From the NCBI GenBank assembly GCA_900323505.1, contig OOIN01000017.1:310001-374000 (forward strand): DNA of 64,000 nt, written 5' to 3'. The notes under the pieces are model-generated. The model ran no database searches and had not been told where the DNA came from. It was given only the letters and a program-made list of their open reading frames with translations. Made by a program: the position numbers and the translations under genes. The stretch comes from Ustilago trichophora (lineage: Eukaryota > Basidiomycota > Ustilaginomycetes > Ustilaginales > Ustilaginaceae). Below are positions 21,601 to 30,532 of this stretch, piece after piece. Numbering within the stretch: the first letter of the stretch is position 1; each line of letters begins with the position of its first letter.

Positions 21601-23237
21601 ACGGAAAATTTTCGACGGTGTCAAAAGACTCGATGGCGGAAGATGAGGACGACGGTGTGAGTGATGTAGAGCAGCCAGATGAACCTGGCATCGAGATGCC
21701 GGCTTCCTTTGAGAAAGGTCCGGAAGGCGCTACTCCCAGGAGACTGGGACTGCTGGACGCACATAAATCCTCCGCTACACTCTCTACAGCGACCGAGGCT
21801 TCTCCAATGAAGCTACCGCCTGCTACACAGCTTATGCTACCCTCGAAGTCGCAAATCGATCCAGACGTTTTCGATGCACTCCCCAGCCAGTACCGTAAGC
21901 AGATCGAAGCCAAGTTTGGACCAAGGTTGGATAAACCACGCGAGGCGTCTCCTGACGACGATGTGGATCGAACACCTCGAGCAACTCTATCGATGGCACG
22001 AGCTCAACCTGGCTCACAAAGTCGACCCCGAGTTTTGCCACGCTCCACTCCAACGACACCGCAGAAAGCCAAAACAGCTCCCTCTCCAGCCATGGCTGAA
22101 GCGCTCATGCTCCCTTCTGCGTCTCAAATCGACCCAGCCGTCCTCGCCGAGCTTCCCGATTCGGTGCGGAAAGAGATCGAGCGACAAGTCGGCTTCATCT
22201 CGCACGAATCTTCCTCGGGCCCATCCTCCGTTGACAGCACCCCGACCTCCGCAGCGCGCGAGAAAAATGCCACCACTGCGAGACTCAGCACCTTTCTCCG
22301 ACAGGATAGTAAACTCACTGACCGCCGAAGCACACTCTTTCGCTCCGTATCAGAATCGCCGACCAAAAAGCGAGTCGTCCATCGCCTCTTGCAAGCGGCG
22401 GGCAACTATCCAGCCCCAGACCAGCCCATCGTCGATCGCGACGCAGTGCTTGCTATGGATCCGAGCAAGATCTCTGACGAAGCGCTCCAAGTTCTCGGAA
22501 TCGACGCCGAAGTCTTTCGCGCCCTACCGGTTGAGTTGCAGCGAGAGACCTTTCGACACCATTCTGAGCAGAGAAAGTCGGAAAAAGTACGATTCAAAGC
22601 AGGAAAAACAAACACTTTCGAAGAGCTCACCTTGGCAGAGCAAAGGCGTAGAGCCACCCTTCGCACAGCTCAAAACGAGATTCTGGCGCAAAAGCAGATG
22701 GAAGAACGCGTGCGTGCTCACAACGGCATCGTGAAGCAGCAGCAGAAGAAGAAACCCGCTTCTGTGGCCGGGCTGGATGAGGAGCAAGAAGCGCGTCGCA
22801 ATCCGCCCCTGTTTCTCGTAGCTCGGCCCAAATGGCGTATCCCACGCGAGGAAGCCAAGATTTTTGGCGCTGCCGATGGATCCTCTGCTGGAAGTACAGC
22901 AGTTATGCCAGCGATAAGAGGCCTGAGCAGGTACGAAGAAGTTCAGAAGCTAATTGGACAGTGGGTGTCTGCGTTTGCTAAAAAGGGACCGAGGAAAGGG
23001 GATGTTGAACGGATTGGGGCATACTTGGCTGATGTTGTGAAGGCTGCGACGGAGGATAAGGTGGAAGACATGCAGAAGGCGACCTCGCTGATGGATCTCA
23101 TCGAGTCTCGGCTGGAGGCTGAAGCGGAAAAGGCTACTTTTGCGAAGCCGGAGTGGATTGAAGCGAAACAACGGATCAGACAGGTGATGCAGGATCAAGC
23201 CAAAGCAGCTTTTCGGGGGGCTGAGCTAGGCTCATAG
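18672..23237 (+). CDS. REV1: DNA repair protein REV1 (Y-family polymerase)
   Basis: A 1521-residue, intronless translesion-synthesis dCMP transferase and scaffold. From the N-terminus: a basic/acidic segment; a BRCT domain at about 165-250 (LKGCCVYING to GWILESIELG); the Y-family catalytic core from about 530 (IMHIDFDSFFVAV) with metal ligands Asp536, Asp651 and Glu652 (SVDEALVD); palm, finger and little-finger domains to about 930; three ubiquitin-binding motifs at about 1055, 1147 and 1277 (QIDPDVFDALP, QIDPAVLAELP, GIDAEVFRALPVELQ); and a C-terminal Rev7/polymerase-binding domain over the last 105 residues. An upstream in-frame ATG at 18471 would add 67 residues, but these look like leader sequence, so 18672 was chosen with moderate certainty. 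The gene acts in the nucleus at stalled forks. Confidence 0.93.
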   Translation: MQKPNLKQEDAGNNVRPWRKRKVQWADEDDESKELATSSILELKPDHDANELAGSLVDQHGMLVPTHPEEQDDSVKADPIDPAGSKTKTVQKQYLASEIYNPIEYGDFRSYMKHKRAKLKVQEASLLQEEEALLRVRDPDAREPRNPDCLAADIEANGGKRSDALKGCCVYINGQTHPPYSELRRLLVLHGGDLMAYLDQKTPVTHIVASNLTPKKRIEFKDYKVVLPGWILESIELGRKADWRKWRCDAITGSNGHTSNSMVGKPGGATSSAQGLGDWRNLDRSARLPRQLPRIGDEEESPWGKPTNQTNLLDRFVRKEKPSHDDLDQIHSVMQSKKQVSLPPPLGQPEKPLKSKGVRFGEEEVIQPAASKTATESEDASDSTGIAPRTTISPSIGSESQTAPSAQAAPTPLREVKTPDVTIVTPTKPTDKLDYKVGTDPASKKAALALSRGHYASRPSNTHAARLLASPSWRERNTATSEGFLAGYFAKSRLHHLSTWKTSLQDMVSSALREAGRPLGSSDLPKGIQRVIMHIDFDSFFVAVGLKKRPDLQDKPVVVCHGTGFGLPAARPGDENRPADNQSSSTSEIASCSYKAREFGIRNGMSLGQAKRLCPQVETIPYDFDAYNSISLTFYTFLLEHSDALQAVSVDEALVDVSLLLQAMRDGDAAEGSLYDRYRDHLGSQGQVWTAEKQLAEAFRDEIRERCGCEASIGIGSNILLARLATRKAKPGGSFHLTDDAKQPFLDALDVDDLHGIGWSLRDRMRELFETINIGEILSNTKTNESKLVAEFGPKKGKMIWDKMHGIDVDRLEGNKLRQSVGSHVNYGIRFLTEQEAENFVTGMCQEVAQRARAVKLRGRQVSVQVMVRAKDAPVEAPKFLGHGVCDTHHRSVQVSGPGGVAIDDEMRIRAAAWPLIRDLKADPKELRGIAISLNKLEPTEGNALSPAKPKGGQSVLRFGSTMSSAPSKSAQGSATNGKFSTVSKDSMAEDEDDGVSDVEQPDEPGIEMPASFEKGPEGATPRRLGLLDAHKSSATLSTATEASPMKLPPATQLMLPSKSQIDPDVFDALPSQYRKQIEAKFGPRLDKPREASPDDDVDRTPRATLSMARAQPGSQSRPRVLPRSTPTTPQKAKTAPSPAMAEALMLPSASQIDPAVLAELPDSVRKEIERQVGFISHESSSGPSSVDSTPTSAAREKNATTARLSTFLRQDSKLTDRRSTLFRSVSESPTKKRVVHRLLQAAGNYPAPDQPIVDRDAVLAMDPSKISDEALQVLGIDAEVFRALPVELQRETFRHHSEQRKSEKVRFKAGKTNTFEELTLAEQRRRATLRTAQNEILAQKQMEERVRAHNGIVKQQQKKKPASVAGLDEEQEARRNPPLFLVARPKWRIPREEAKIFGAADGSSAGSTAVMPAIRGLSRYEEVQKLIGQWVSAFAKKGPRKGDVERIGAYLADVVKAATEDKVEDMQKATSLMDLIESRLEAEAEKATFAKPEWIEAKQRIRQVMQDQAKAAFRGAELGS

Positions 23238-23893
23238 CCGCGTCCTTCTCATTCAGAAATTGTACTCTCAGTCGTGTACAGTACTGTACAGTATTTGCAA
23301 GTGGGCACCAGGAATGCAGGTGAAGATCTGGCTTGCTTTGCGGTGAGATTCATTGGGTTGAAAACGGTTTCGGTGCAGCTTGTTTTGGAGTTTTGGTTTC
23401 CTGTTTCTCTTCTCCTAATTCATTTTTTGGTAAGTGTGATGAGGAGCGTTTCGGCATCTTCTTTATCCTGACCATAAATTGACCCGCCTCTGCTGGCGTG
23501 CAATGTACCAATCAGTTACAACATGTGTCGATATCTGCAGCTTTTTCTAGCACCACTGTGACGGAATCCACACTAAACCATACCTCGTTGAAACCGTGAC
23601 GCTGGGATGATCGAAAGGAAAAAAATTCGCGTTTGCGGCGGGTTAAATGTGCAACAATTCTACGTTTGGACTGCGCTATCAAGCAGGGAAAAATGTGGAT
23701 AAGATGAGGAGATATTGCAACAAATTTGTTTTGACATGTATTGTCCATTTGCTCATGTTGATATCGACGTCAACATCGGTCATCCTTGGGGAAAGAGTAG
23801 ATGGACAAGTATTGTAAACGTTAAAAGATAAAAAAAATTGAAAAAAGTGCCGCCGGTCGTTGGAAGGTCAACCCTCGGGCCAGAAAGAATTTA
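23238..23893. other. intergenic region 3' of REV1
   Basis: No gene is seen. A 14-base perfect palindrome GTACAGTACTGTAC lies at 23276-23289. The sequence becomes AT-rich towards the mobile element that begins at 23894. Confidence 0.5.
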
Positions 23894-25194
23894 CAGTCAA
23901 CTCGCGATCTTTGAATATTTTTGGGCGGAGGCATATTTTATTCATTGTGTGAAATATTTAATTACTGAGAGCTAGAATTTGGAAAAAATTGACTGATTTA
24001 TGTTAGCACCGCATTTTTGAGCTGTGCAGCCTGTTTCTCCCTGACTAGAGACATCCAATTACTTCGCATTAATATCATTTTCCCCCTTTTTTATCACAAA
24101 TTGCTGCAATTCCTTTATACAGTCGCGTCCAATACTGCCCCATATCTTACCAAATTTGAGTTGCAAATTCTGAAAATTTCCAACAGCACAGCACACAATT
24201 AGCTCTGAAACACCACATCACACAAGAATGATCACCACCTTAATGTCAATATTTTACTAGCTCATATCTAAAACCTGGATGTGATAGATGCTATCCATAG
24301 CTACAACTTACTCACCAACAGAAAAAATAGTTTAGTCTTAGTTATTGTGCTGTAGCAGAATTGGCTCTCTTTTTTTGGAAATCTGAGTCCAAAATTTGCG
24401 CATTTGTGCACTTTATCAGTCTCTGGAAATTTCAATTCAAAAATTTGAAGATACCCTTCCTTATACTGCCTTTTTCTCCTCAATGTCAGCAGACACTTGC
24501 CTATATGTTGGTGAGAAAGTTGTAGCTATACATACCAGCTACGCACACCATGAATGGTGCAAGTGAGCTGCAACATTGATCATAGTGTGATTTCCATTCT
24601 TGTGAAGGGGGGTGTTTTTTTGCAATACTGCGCTGTGCAGTTGAATTTCACAAAATTTTTGACCCCAATTTAAGGCTATCTTGATGCTGTTCCCGTTCAA
24701 TAACCAAGACTAAACTATTTTTTTTGTTGGTGAGTAAGTTGTAGCTATGGGTAGCATCTATCACATCCAGGTGTTAGATATGAGCTAGCAAAATATCGAC
24801 ATTATGGTGGTGATCATTCTTGTGAGGAGGCTTAGATTTGTAAAAATGACTGGTGTGGAGCCTCATTGATATTTGGCTCAGAACAAAATTATGGGACAGT
24901 TTTGGACGCGACTGTAGTTTTTTGAATAGAGCTGTGTCCATTTTATGCCTGTAAAGCCATTTCCAGTGAGTGATTAAGAAGCACATTATATCCATTCAGA
25001 TAATAACAAGACTAAGCTGTGGTTTGTATTGACATGTGCCGGGTTATTCAAATTTGGGACTGCGGCTGACCTATCCATTATCTGAAAAGCGAATTTATTT
25101 GATAATTGGCTGCGCCCAAAAATGTCCAGCCAATTTTTTATCCAATATGTGGAATATTCATTTATTGAGGCATTCAAAGATCGCGAGTTCACTG
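23894..25194. mobile_element. TA-flanked inverted-repeat transposon (outer, about 504 bp plus nested insert)
   Basis: The left end CAGTCAACTCGCGATCTTTG at 23894 is matched by the reverse complement of the right end at 25194, CAGTGAACTCGCGATCTTTG; 22 of the first 23 bases agree. Both ends are bounded by TA (23892-23893 and 25195-25196), the target duplicated by Tc1/mariner/pogo elements. The block is clearly more AT-rich than its surroundings and has no long open frame, so it looks non-autonomous. Removing the inner element and one TA leaves about 504 bases, a typical MITE size. The superfamily call rests on the TA target and the CAGT terminus and has not been confirmed by a transposase. Confidence 0.75.
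24120..24914. mobile_element. nested TA-flanked inverted-repeat element, 795 bp
   Basis: This element sits inside the outer one. Its termini read CAGTCGCGTCCAATACTG (left) and, reversed, CAGTCGCGTCCAAAACTG (right), flanked by TA at 24118-24119 and 24915-24916. After about 70 diverged bases the two arms resume at roughly 24220-24350 and 24700-24835 with about 95 percent identity by eye (shared landmark GAATGATCACCACC). The central 340 bases carry no recognisable transposase, so it appears non-autonomous. Insertion into the outer element gives the relative ages: the inner is younger. Confidence 0.75.
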
Positions 25195-25408
25195 TAGCGA
25201 GATTTTCATGCGATGCGGGGAAAGTCTGTTCTATATTACTGTACAGTAGCATTCATCTAGCCCTCAGATATGGCTATTCGAGAGCATACACAGCGCACCC
25301 TGCCTTCTTGCTTTCTTGCGTACAAAACTAGGTAAAGTTGATTCAAATCGTTGCAAGTGCGGGTACACATGGTTGAGAAAGAAAAAAAAACAAAAAAAAT
25401 AGCGATTT

Positions 25409-26455
25409 CTACACCTCGATCAAAGAAGCATCCTTACCGCTCTCTGTCTGCTCGGTAACAGGCTCACTCTTCCCAACCTGCTCAGTAGCAGGCTCACTCT
25501 TGCCAACACGCATCCACCTATACATAGCCAAAAACGCAATGAAGAAAACCACCTTCATAAGGCAACCTACCAGACCAAAAACCACAGTATCATCGACATC
25601 TTTTCGCGCTTGTGCTACCTGCATGATCCAGCAGGGCAACGCAAATGCCGCACCCAACTGCGAGCACCAGATGAAACCCCACAATGGTTTAGGTATCTTG
25701 ATCCTTTTTTGGTATTCCTCCAATTGAATGTTTGCGATTGATTCGAGATCCGCGGGTGGTTCCGACAGCTGAGCACGTCGCAGAATCATTACTCGAGTGT
25801 AGACCATCATGAAAGCGTTGATCTCGAGGAGGATGAGTAGGTAGATTAATTGATATGCCATATCGGACCAAAAGGAAGCGTTTGTTTTTCCGGAAAAATG
25901 ATTCATGAGACGGGAGAGTACCGAGTGTTGACCCGTGTATAGCGTAGGGATCAAGGCCCAAAAGATGACATTGGTGAATCTACGCCAGCTGAATGTGAGC
26001 TCGCTTGTCGTCTTTGGGTCTTTCTGCGATGAAACGATTACATTGCCTGGAACGGCTGCAGCAGTTTCAGCTTCTACTTGAGCTTCATCTGCTGTCTTAT
26101 CGTCGTCGAGATCGATGAGAGGTGCGGTGGTCGAGCTGGAGAGAGGTGACTTTGGTGCAGTATTGGGGAAGCGCGCCTTGTTCTGGTTGTGAAGGGTCAT
26201 TGTGGTCGCTACGAGAAGTGCAAATAAGTCAGCCTTCTCGCTGAAGTGAGAGGCGGAAAAAAGATCGCTGAAAATGTAGCGATAGCGGCATACAAAGACA
26301 ATGCACAGAAGAACGAGGGTCTCGGAGGGAATGTAAAGAGCGAGACGTGATGATCTCGCGAGACCAAAGTTAAGACATGTTATGGATAGACTGGATAGCG
26401 GACGGGAAAGGATGGAGCTGATTGCGACAATGTCACACCAGATGGTATTCGTCAT
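25409..26455 (-). CDS. small multi-pass membrane protein of unknown function
   Basis: The frame from ATG 26455 encodes 348 residues; an internal ATG at 26200 would give 263 and is equally plausible because the first 85 residues look partly like leader sequence. From the internal Met there is a hydrophilic Asp/Glu-rich N-terminus and four hydrophobic segments: FTNVIFWALIPTLYT, MAYQLIYLLILLEINAFMM, FIWCSQLGAAFALPCWIM and FGLVGCLMKVVFFIAFLAM. The C-terminus carries a tandem 10-residue repeat, VGKSEPATEQ then VGKSEPVTEQ. No family was recognised; it may be specific to smut fungi. Confidence 0.6.
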   Translation of the reverse strand: MTNTIWCDIVAISSILSRPLSSLSITCLNFGLARSSRLALYIPSETLVLLCIVFVCRYRYIFSDLFSASHFSEKADLFALLVATTMTLHNQNKARFPNTAPKSPLSSSTTAPLIDLDDDKTADEAQVEAETAAAVPGNVIVSSQKDPKTTSELTFSWRRFTNVIFWALIPTLYTGQHSVLSRLMNHFSGKTNASFWSDMAYQLIYLLILLEINAFMMVYTRVMILRRAQLSEPPADLESIANIQLEEYQKRIKIPKPLWGFIWCSQLGAAFALPCWIMQVAQARKDVDDTVVFGLVGCLMKVVFFIAFLAMYRWMRVGKSEPATEQVGKSEPVTEQTESGKDASLIEV

Positions 26456-27502
26456 GGTTGCAAAGTGGGCGGTAGTGATGGTGATGAAAGTTGCCAATCA
26501 AGCTGTGATGATTTATGGTGGTAGTTATAAAGGGATGGAAAAGGATCTCTAGTGAGCGCCTATCCGCCTGGCACTTGAGCAGTGTGTTGATGATGTGCTG
26601 TGCAGCTGTCGAATTCCGCGGCAAACTGGCACACTGGCACAGGTGATTGGCGATACTGTACTATATAAGATGGTGCATGAATCGGTCACACGCCTCGTTC
26701 CCAATTGCAGTAGCGTTGTTTATGCATCCACACAGCCCCCTATCCTGTCCAACCTCATTCGTCACTCTGCTTTTGTCTGGCACCTCTGTGCCAAATTTCT
26801 CTTTTCTGCACCAACTCGACAGGTACCCGCCGGCGAGCGAACCGCCTTTCGGTAGATCTATCTCTCGGCACGGCAACCTGAAACCAAAAGGAACGTCATC
26901 TGCTTCTAGAACCGAGTTCGTTCTCACCCACCCACTCACATACCCAAATCTAATCGGGCGTCTCTGCCATTCGAGCACAACACAACTCAAAATGCACACT
27001 CACAACTAACTGCCCATCCCACAGTCAAACTGCTTCAACCTCGAGTAGGAATGAGGTGTTTTGACAATAATAGCCATCGCCATGGTGCTGTTCTCACTCT
27101 CTCTTGGTCAACACTCATGAGTCGCGCGCTCTGTGCGGTGGTATAAAGGCCAGTCGAATGGTTACATTTTGGAACGATGCTGCTTGAAAGCTTGTATACA
27201 TGTCGTACTGGTTAGAGATCAACGCCTTGCCGTTAGAGTAGTTGAGTAAGGCATTAGATTGGGATATGCTTGTCGGTTGAAGGTGCGTACGATGCATGAA
27301 GGTCGTATGTACAGCAAGGCAAACCATTACCAAGCCGCGAGAGTGTTTCAAGGAGAAGCCCTAACAAGTCCAGATCTGAGCCAAAAGTGGAGGTTTTGGT
27401 CTGTTTGCTGAGTCGCCTTTTCCCCCCCACCTTGACCCTTTTCTTCCTGTTCAACATCACACAACCACTACCGCCGACAACCCAACCCAAATCTGATCAA
27501 CG
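26456..27502. other. intergenic region between divergent genes
   Basis: About 1 kb with only short open frames on both strands, none with a recognisable product. It probably holds the promoters of the membrane protein gene (minus strand) and the conserved unknown gene at 27503 (plus strand). Confidence 0.5.
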
Positions 27503-28048
27503 ATGCCTCTATCCTCATCCATCACTTTGCCTGTTGAGCTTTTCCCACTGTTGAACCGCGACCAACCAGAGTCACAACTCCCACCTTTACTCCCGCAAAA
27601 ACCCTTCTCTCCCACTCACAAATCCACCATTTCAACCATCACCCCAAACCTCCCCATCCCAATCATCGCGATCCTCCACCTCCTCAACGACGACCTCTCC
27701 TCAGCCCACACTTTGGTTCAAGAAGATGATACTAACATCGATTCCAATTTGATCCATTCCATCTTACATCGTCGAGAAGCCGATTTTTGGAATTCCAAAT
27801 GGTGGCTCGACCAATTCTCACATCCCTTCCTCGACCAACTGTACAAACAAAGAAACCTTCAGGGCAAAAAAGGCGCAAAACAGTTTGTAGACATGATCCA
27901 AAGATTAACCTCGAATAAAGGCGCAATTACGGCTTGTGCAGCACAAAGAGATGTAAACGAGGCCAAAAAGTGGCAGTGGGAAGAACATTCCTCACTCGTA
28001 CAATATCTATTCAAAAAGTACGACGTCGCTCCACTAGCTTCAGCATAG
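27503..28048 (+). CDS. conserved fungal protein of unknown function (181 aa)
   Basis: A complete 181-residue frame from ATG 27503. The core reads HLLNDDLSSAHTLVQ, then HSILHRREADFWNSKWW, then HPFLDQLY and AKQFVDMIQRL. I recognise this His-Arg-Arg-Glu-x-Asp pattern from an uncharacterised family found in fungi, where HRREGD.WNSKYW is the consensus, but no function is known to me. It is soluble, with no signal peptide or membrane helix. The N-terminal 50 residues are Pro/Ser rich. It is convergent with the cysteine-synthase-like gene, with 76 bases between the stops. Confidence 0.72.
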   Translation: MPLSSSITLPVELFPLLNRDQPESQLPPLLPQKPFSPTHKSTISTITPNLPIPIIAILHLLNDDLSSAHTLVQEDDTNIDSNLIHSILHRREADFWNSKWWLDQFSHPFLDQLYKQRNLQGKKGAKQFVDMIQRLTSNKGAITACAAQRDVNEAKKWQWEEHSSLVQYLFKKYDVAPLASA

Positions 28049-28124
28049 CATCGCTTTAGTATGAAATGTAATGCAGTATATTTTTATCGAGATTACGTGT
28101 GGTATGTTGGAATGAGGGAGAAGG

Positions 28125-29829
28125 CTAGTCGAGAGCAAGAATGTCGGAAATGTCGCTGCTTCCAGCGTCTGAAACGCCGAGACGGGTGAGTGCGTTGTTG
28201 TCGTGGAATTTGGACAGGTGGCGAGATCCCGAATCGCACAGAACGGTGACTACGACGGGTGGAGGGTCGTCACCACGCTCGCGTTTGAGTTTGAGAGCCG
28301 TTCGTACGGCAGCGACGCAATTTACTGCTGAGGAGGAGCCGAGGAAGAGTCCATCACTGTGAATCATAATCATAGGTGATGTGAGGGAAATGTCAGCTTT
28401 CGTACATGTGTATGGTGTCGAGATGGGGCAAGCAGGTAAATACGTACTTGAGAATGAGATAGCGGCCCATACGAGCAGCTTGATCATCACTAACTCTCTC
28501 TGCGTCGTCTATGCATTGCAAACCCATCTGCAAATTTCTCGTGATCCTGTTAATACCGATTCCTTCTACCACCGAATCCACCTGGTGTCTTCTCCTTTTC
28601 CCCTCGGCTTCGGTGGGACTGTACATCACACCGTACTTAACCTTGTTGTACAACCCACTGCCCTGCGGATCAGCCAAGATCACTTTGACCTCCTGAGCTG
28701 ATCCTGGCCTCCTGATAAATCCTCCTCCGCGGTTCGATTCATCGGGATCGCACGAAACGCGCTTCAGGTACGCCGCACATCCGGAGAGCGTTCCACCCGT
28801 ACCTGCACCTGCGACAAAGGCATCGATAAGTCCGCCAGTCTGACGCCAGATTTCGGGACCGGTACCGTTGTAATGCGCCCAAAAGTTGGAAGGGTTTTCG
28901 AATTGGTCTGCAAAGAAGCCGCGTGCTTGGGACTCATTGATGATTTCACCATTTTCGCCTTGGTTGGAAGCAGAGCGTTTGGTCGAGACAACGAGGTCGT
29001 CCCGGTGTACGAATTCCTCACCCTGGCCTCCGTCGGATCCAGCATATCCTGATGTTCCCAAACCGGTCGGGTGGGGACCAACGAGTTCTACATCGCCAAA
29101 TGCCTCTGCGCGAGCCCTCGCTTCGTTGACAAAGTGACGCGGATCTACAATACCCCGTGGTCTCACCGACTGGATCTCCGCACCGAGCTTCTCCAACAAC
29201 TCCACCTTCTCCCTGGCCACGTCGTCGGGGATGACGATCGAGCATCTATACCCTTTGGCTCTTGCAAGCGTTGCCAGCGAGATACCCGTACTTCCCACCG
29301 TACCTTCGAAAATACAGCTCCCCGTGTGCGGATACAGCAATCCTTCCTCCTCTGCATCTTTCAAGATTTGCAATGCGACTCTGTCCTTTGGTGAACCTGC
29401 GGGATTGAGAAACTCTGCTTTGCCCAGAATCTCGCAGCCAGTGGCATCAGATAGACTGTTGATTCGCATTAGTGGCGTGTTGCCGATCAGACCTTCGACT
29501 CCATGGACGACTTGGCCGGATCGGATCTGAATTGGATCGCGTCCCCGAAGTTCGCGTCGACGACGCTCTTCTTCGTCCTCGTCATCTAGGCCGTACGAGC
29601 GCAGTTTCCTGCGTCTGCGCCGACGTTCTCGTCGTTCTGCGAAAAAGAATACGGAGGTGATGGAGCCAAGACCCAAGACCAGACCAGTAAAGACGCCGAT
29701 GAGAAAGGTGGATTTGCGATGCGAACGTGAGTAGCGTGAGATGATGGTCCAACCTGGTATATGGGCTAGTTTTGAGGTGGAGCTGGAAGCCACAGCTGAA
29801 GAGGTCGCCCTCGAGGTCAGGTTCGACAT
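28125..29829 (-). CDS. membrane-anchored cysteine synthase-like PLP enzyme (Mcy1-type)
   Basis: Two exons, 29829-28448 and 28356-28125, with a 91-base GTACGT..CAG intron, give 537 residues; the junction completes GRYLILN-DGLFLGSSSAVN, a conserved block near the PLP site. A single N-terminal helix (about 41-64, FLIGVFTGLVLGLGSITSVFF) is followed by an Arg-rich linker and then the fold-type II PLP domain: GLIGNTPLMRI at 113-123, Lys148 as PLP lysine in GSPKDRVAL, GSTGISLA as the phosphate-side loop, and the AGAGTGGTLSG glycine-rich loop. Yeast Mcy1 (YGR012W) has this layout in the mitochondrial outer membrane. An insertion of about 45 residues (VGPHPTG to INESQ) sits mid-domain. Expected chemistry is O-acetylserine sulfhydrylation, but activity of this branch is uncertain. 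Confidence 0.86.
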
Positions 29830-30532
29830 GATTCCCTCGCGCAGCTCTAGTATAGCCGATTAGGTGAGTGTAAAGGTAGTGGAAGATAGAGAGCATGTGT
29901 GGACGATGAGCTTTGTGCTTTCCCAGGTGGAGGAAAAAGGACCCTTTCCACAAAAAATAAGGGCAAATCTGGAATCGATCTCAGATTCTTCCCAATCGCA
30001 TCGGGTACGAGTAATTCAAAGGTCTGACATTTTGCGTCAAAAAAAGTTGATGGCGTCAAGAGCATGAAATCTAAACAAAGCGGCTATGATGCACCGTCCA
30101 CATGCCTCTGATACACATTCATCGGACGCCTCTCTTCCGTCTTGTTCATAGCCGAAGATCGCCTACAGTATGATGCCCGCTGTTTTCTTTGCCGCGCCTT
30201 TCCCCCACGCAGAAGCAGTCAGTCAACTTGAGTGTTACGTACCACAATACCATACCGCAATGCGATGTTCAGGGTTGGGGCACCGAGGAGAGCATTGTGG
30301 TGGAGGAAGTGAGAAATGCAAAGCCGGTTGGTCTAGAAGAGGCAGTTATGCACAAGCCCGGCGTTTGGCACGGCGTTTTGTGCGCCTCTCGACCTTGAGG
30401 TTGGCTCGCGCACTCCTACCCTTCCCCTGCTGAAATATCTTTTGTCATTGCTTCCCTCTCCACCACCTCCATCATCGCGATCCATTCCGTCCGTCCGACA
30501 ATCTACGCCAAAAGGTGTTATTTGTCGACAAC
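29830..30532. other. divergent promoter region
   Basis: About 700 bases between the divergent Mcy1-like and M28-peptidase genes. No supported gene; TACAGTA occurs at 30164-30170. Short open frames here have no recognisable products. Confidence 0.5.

Noticed and set aside
23894..25194. transposase coding sequence inside the AT-rich block
   Set aside because: The short frames (60-88 codons) show no DDE/D or helix-turn-helix signature, so the elements are treated as non-autonomous.
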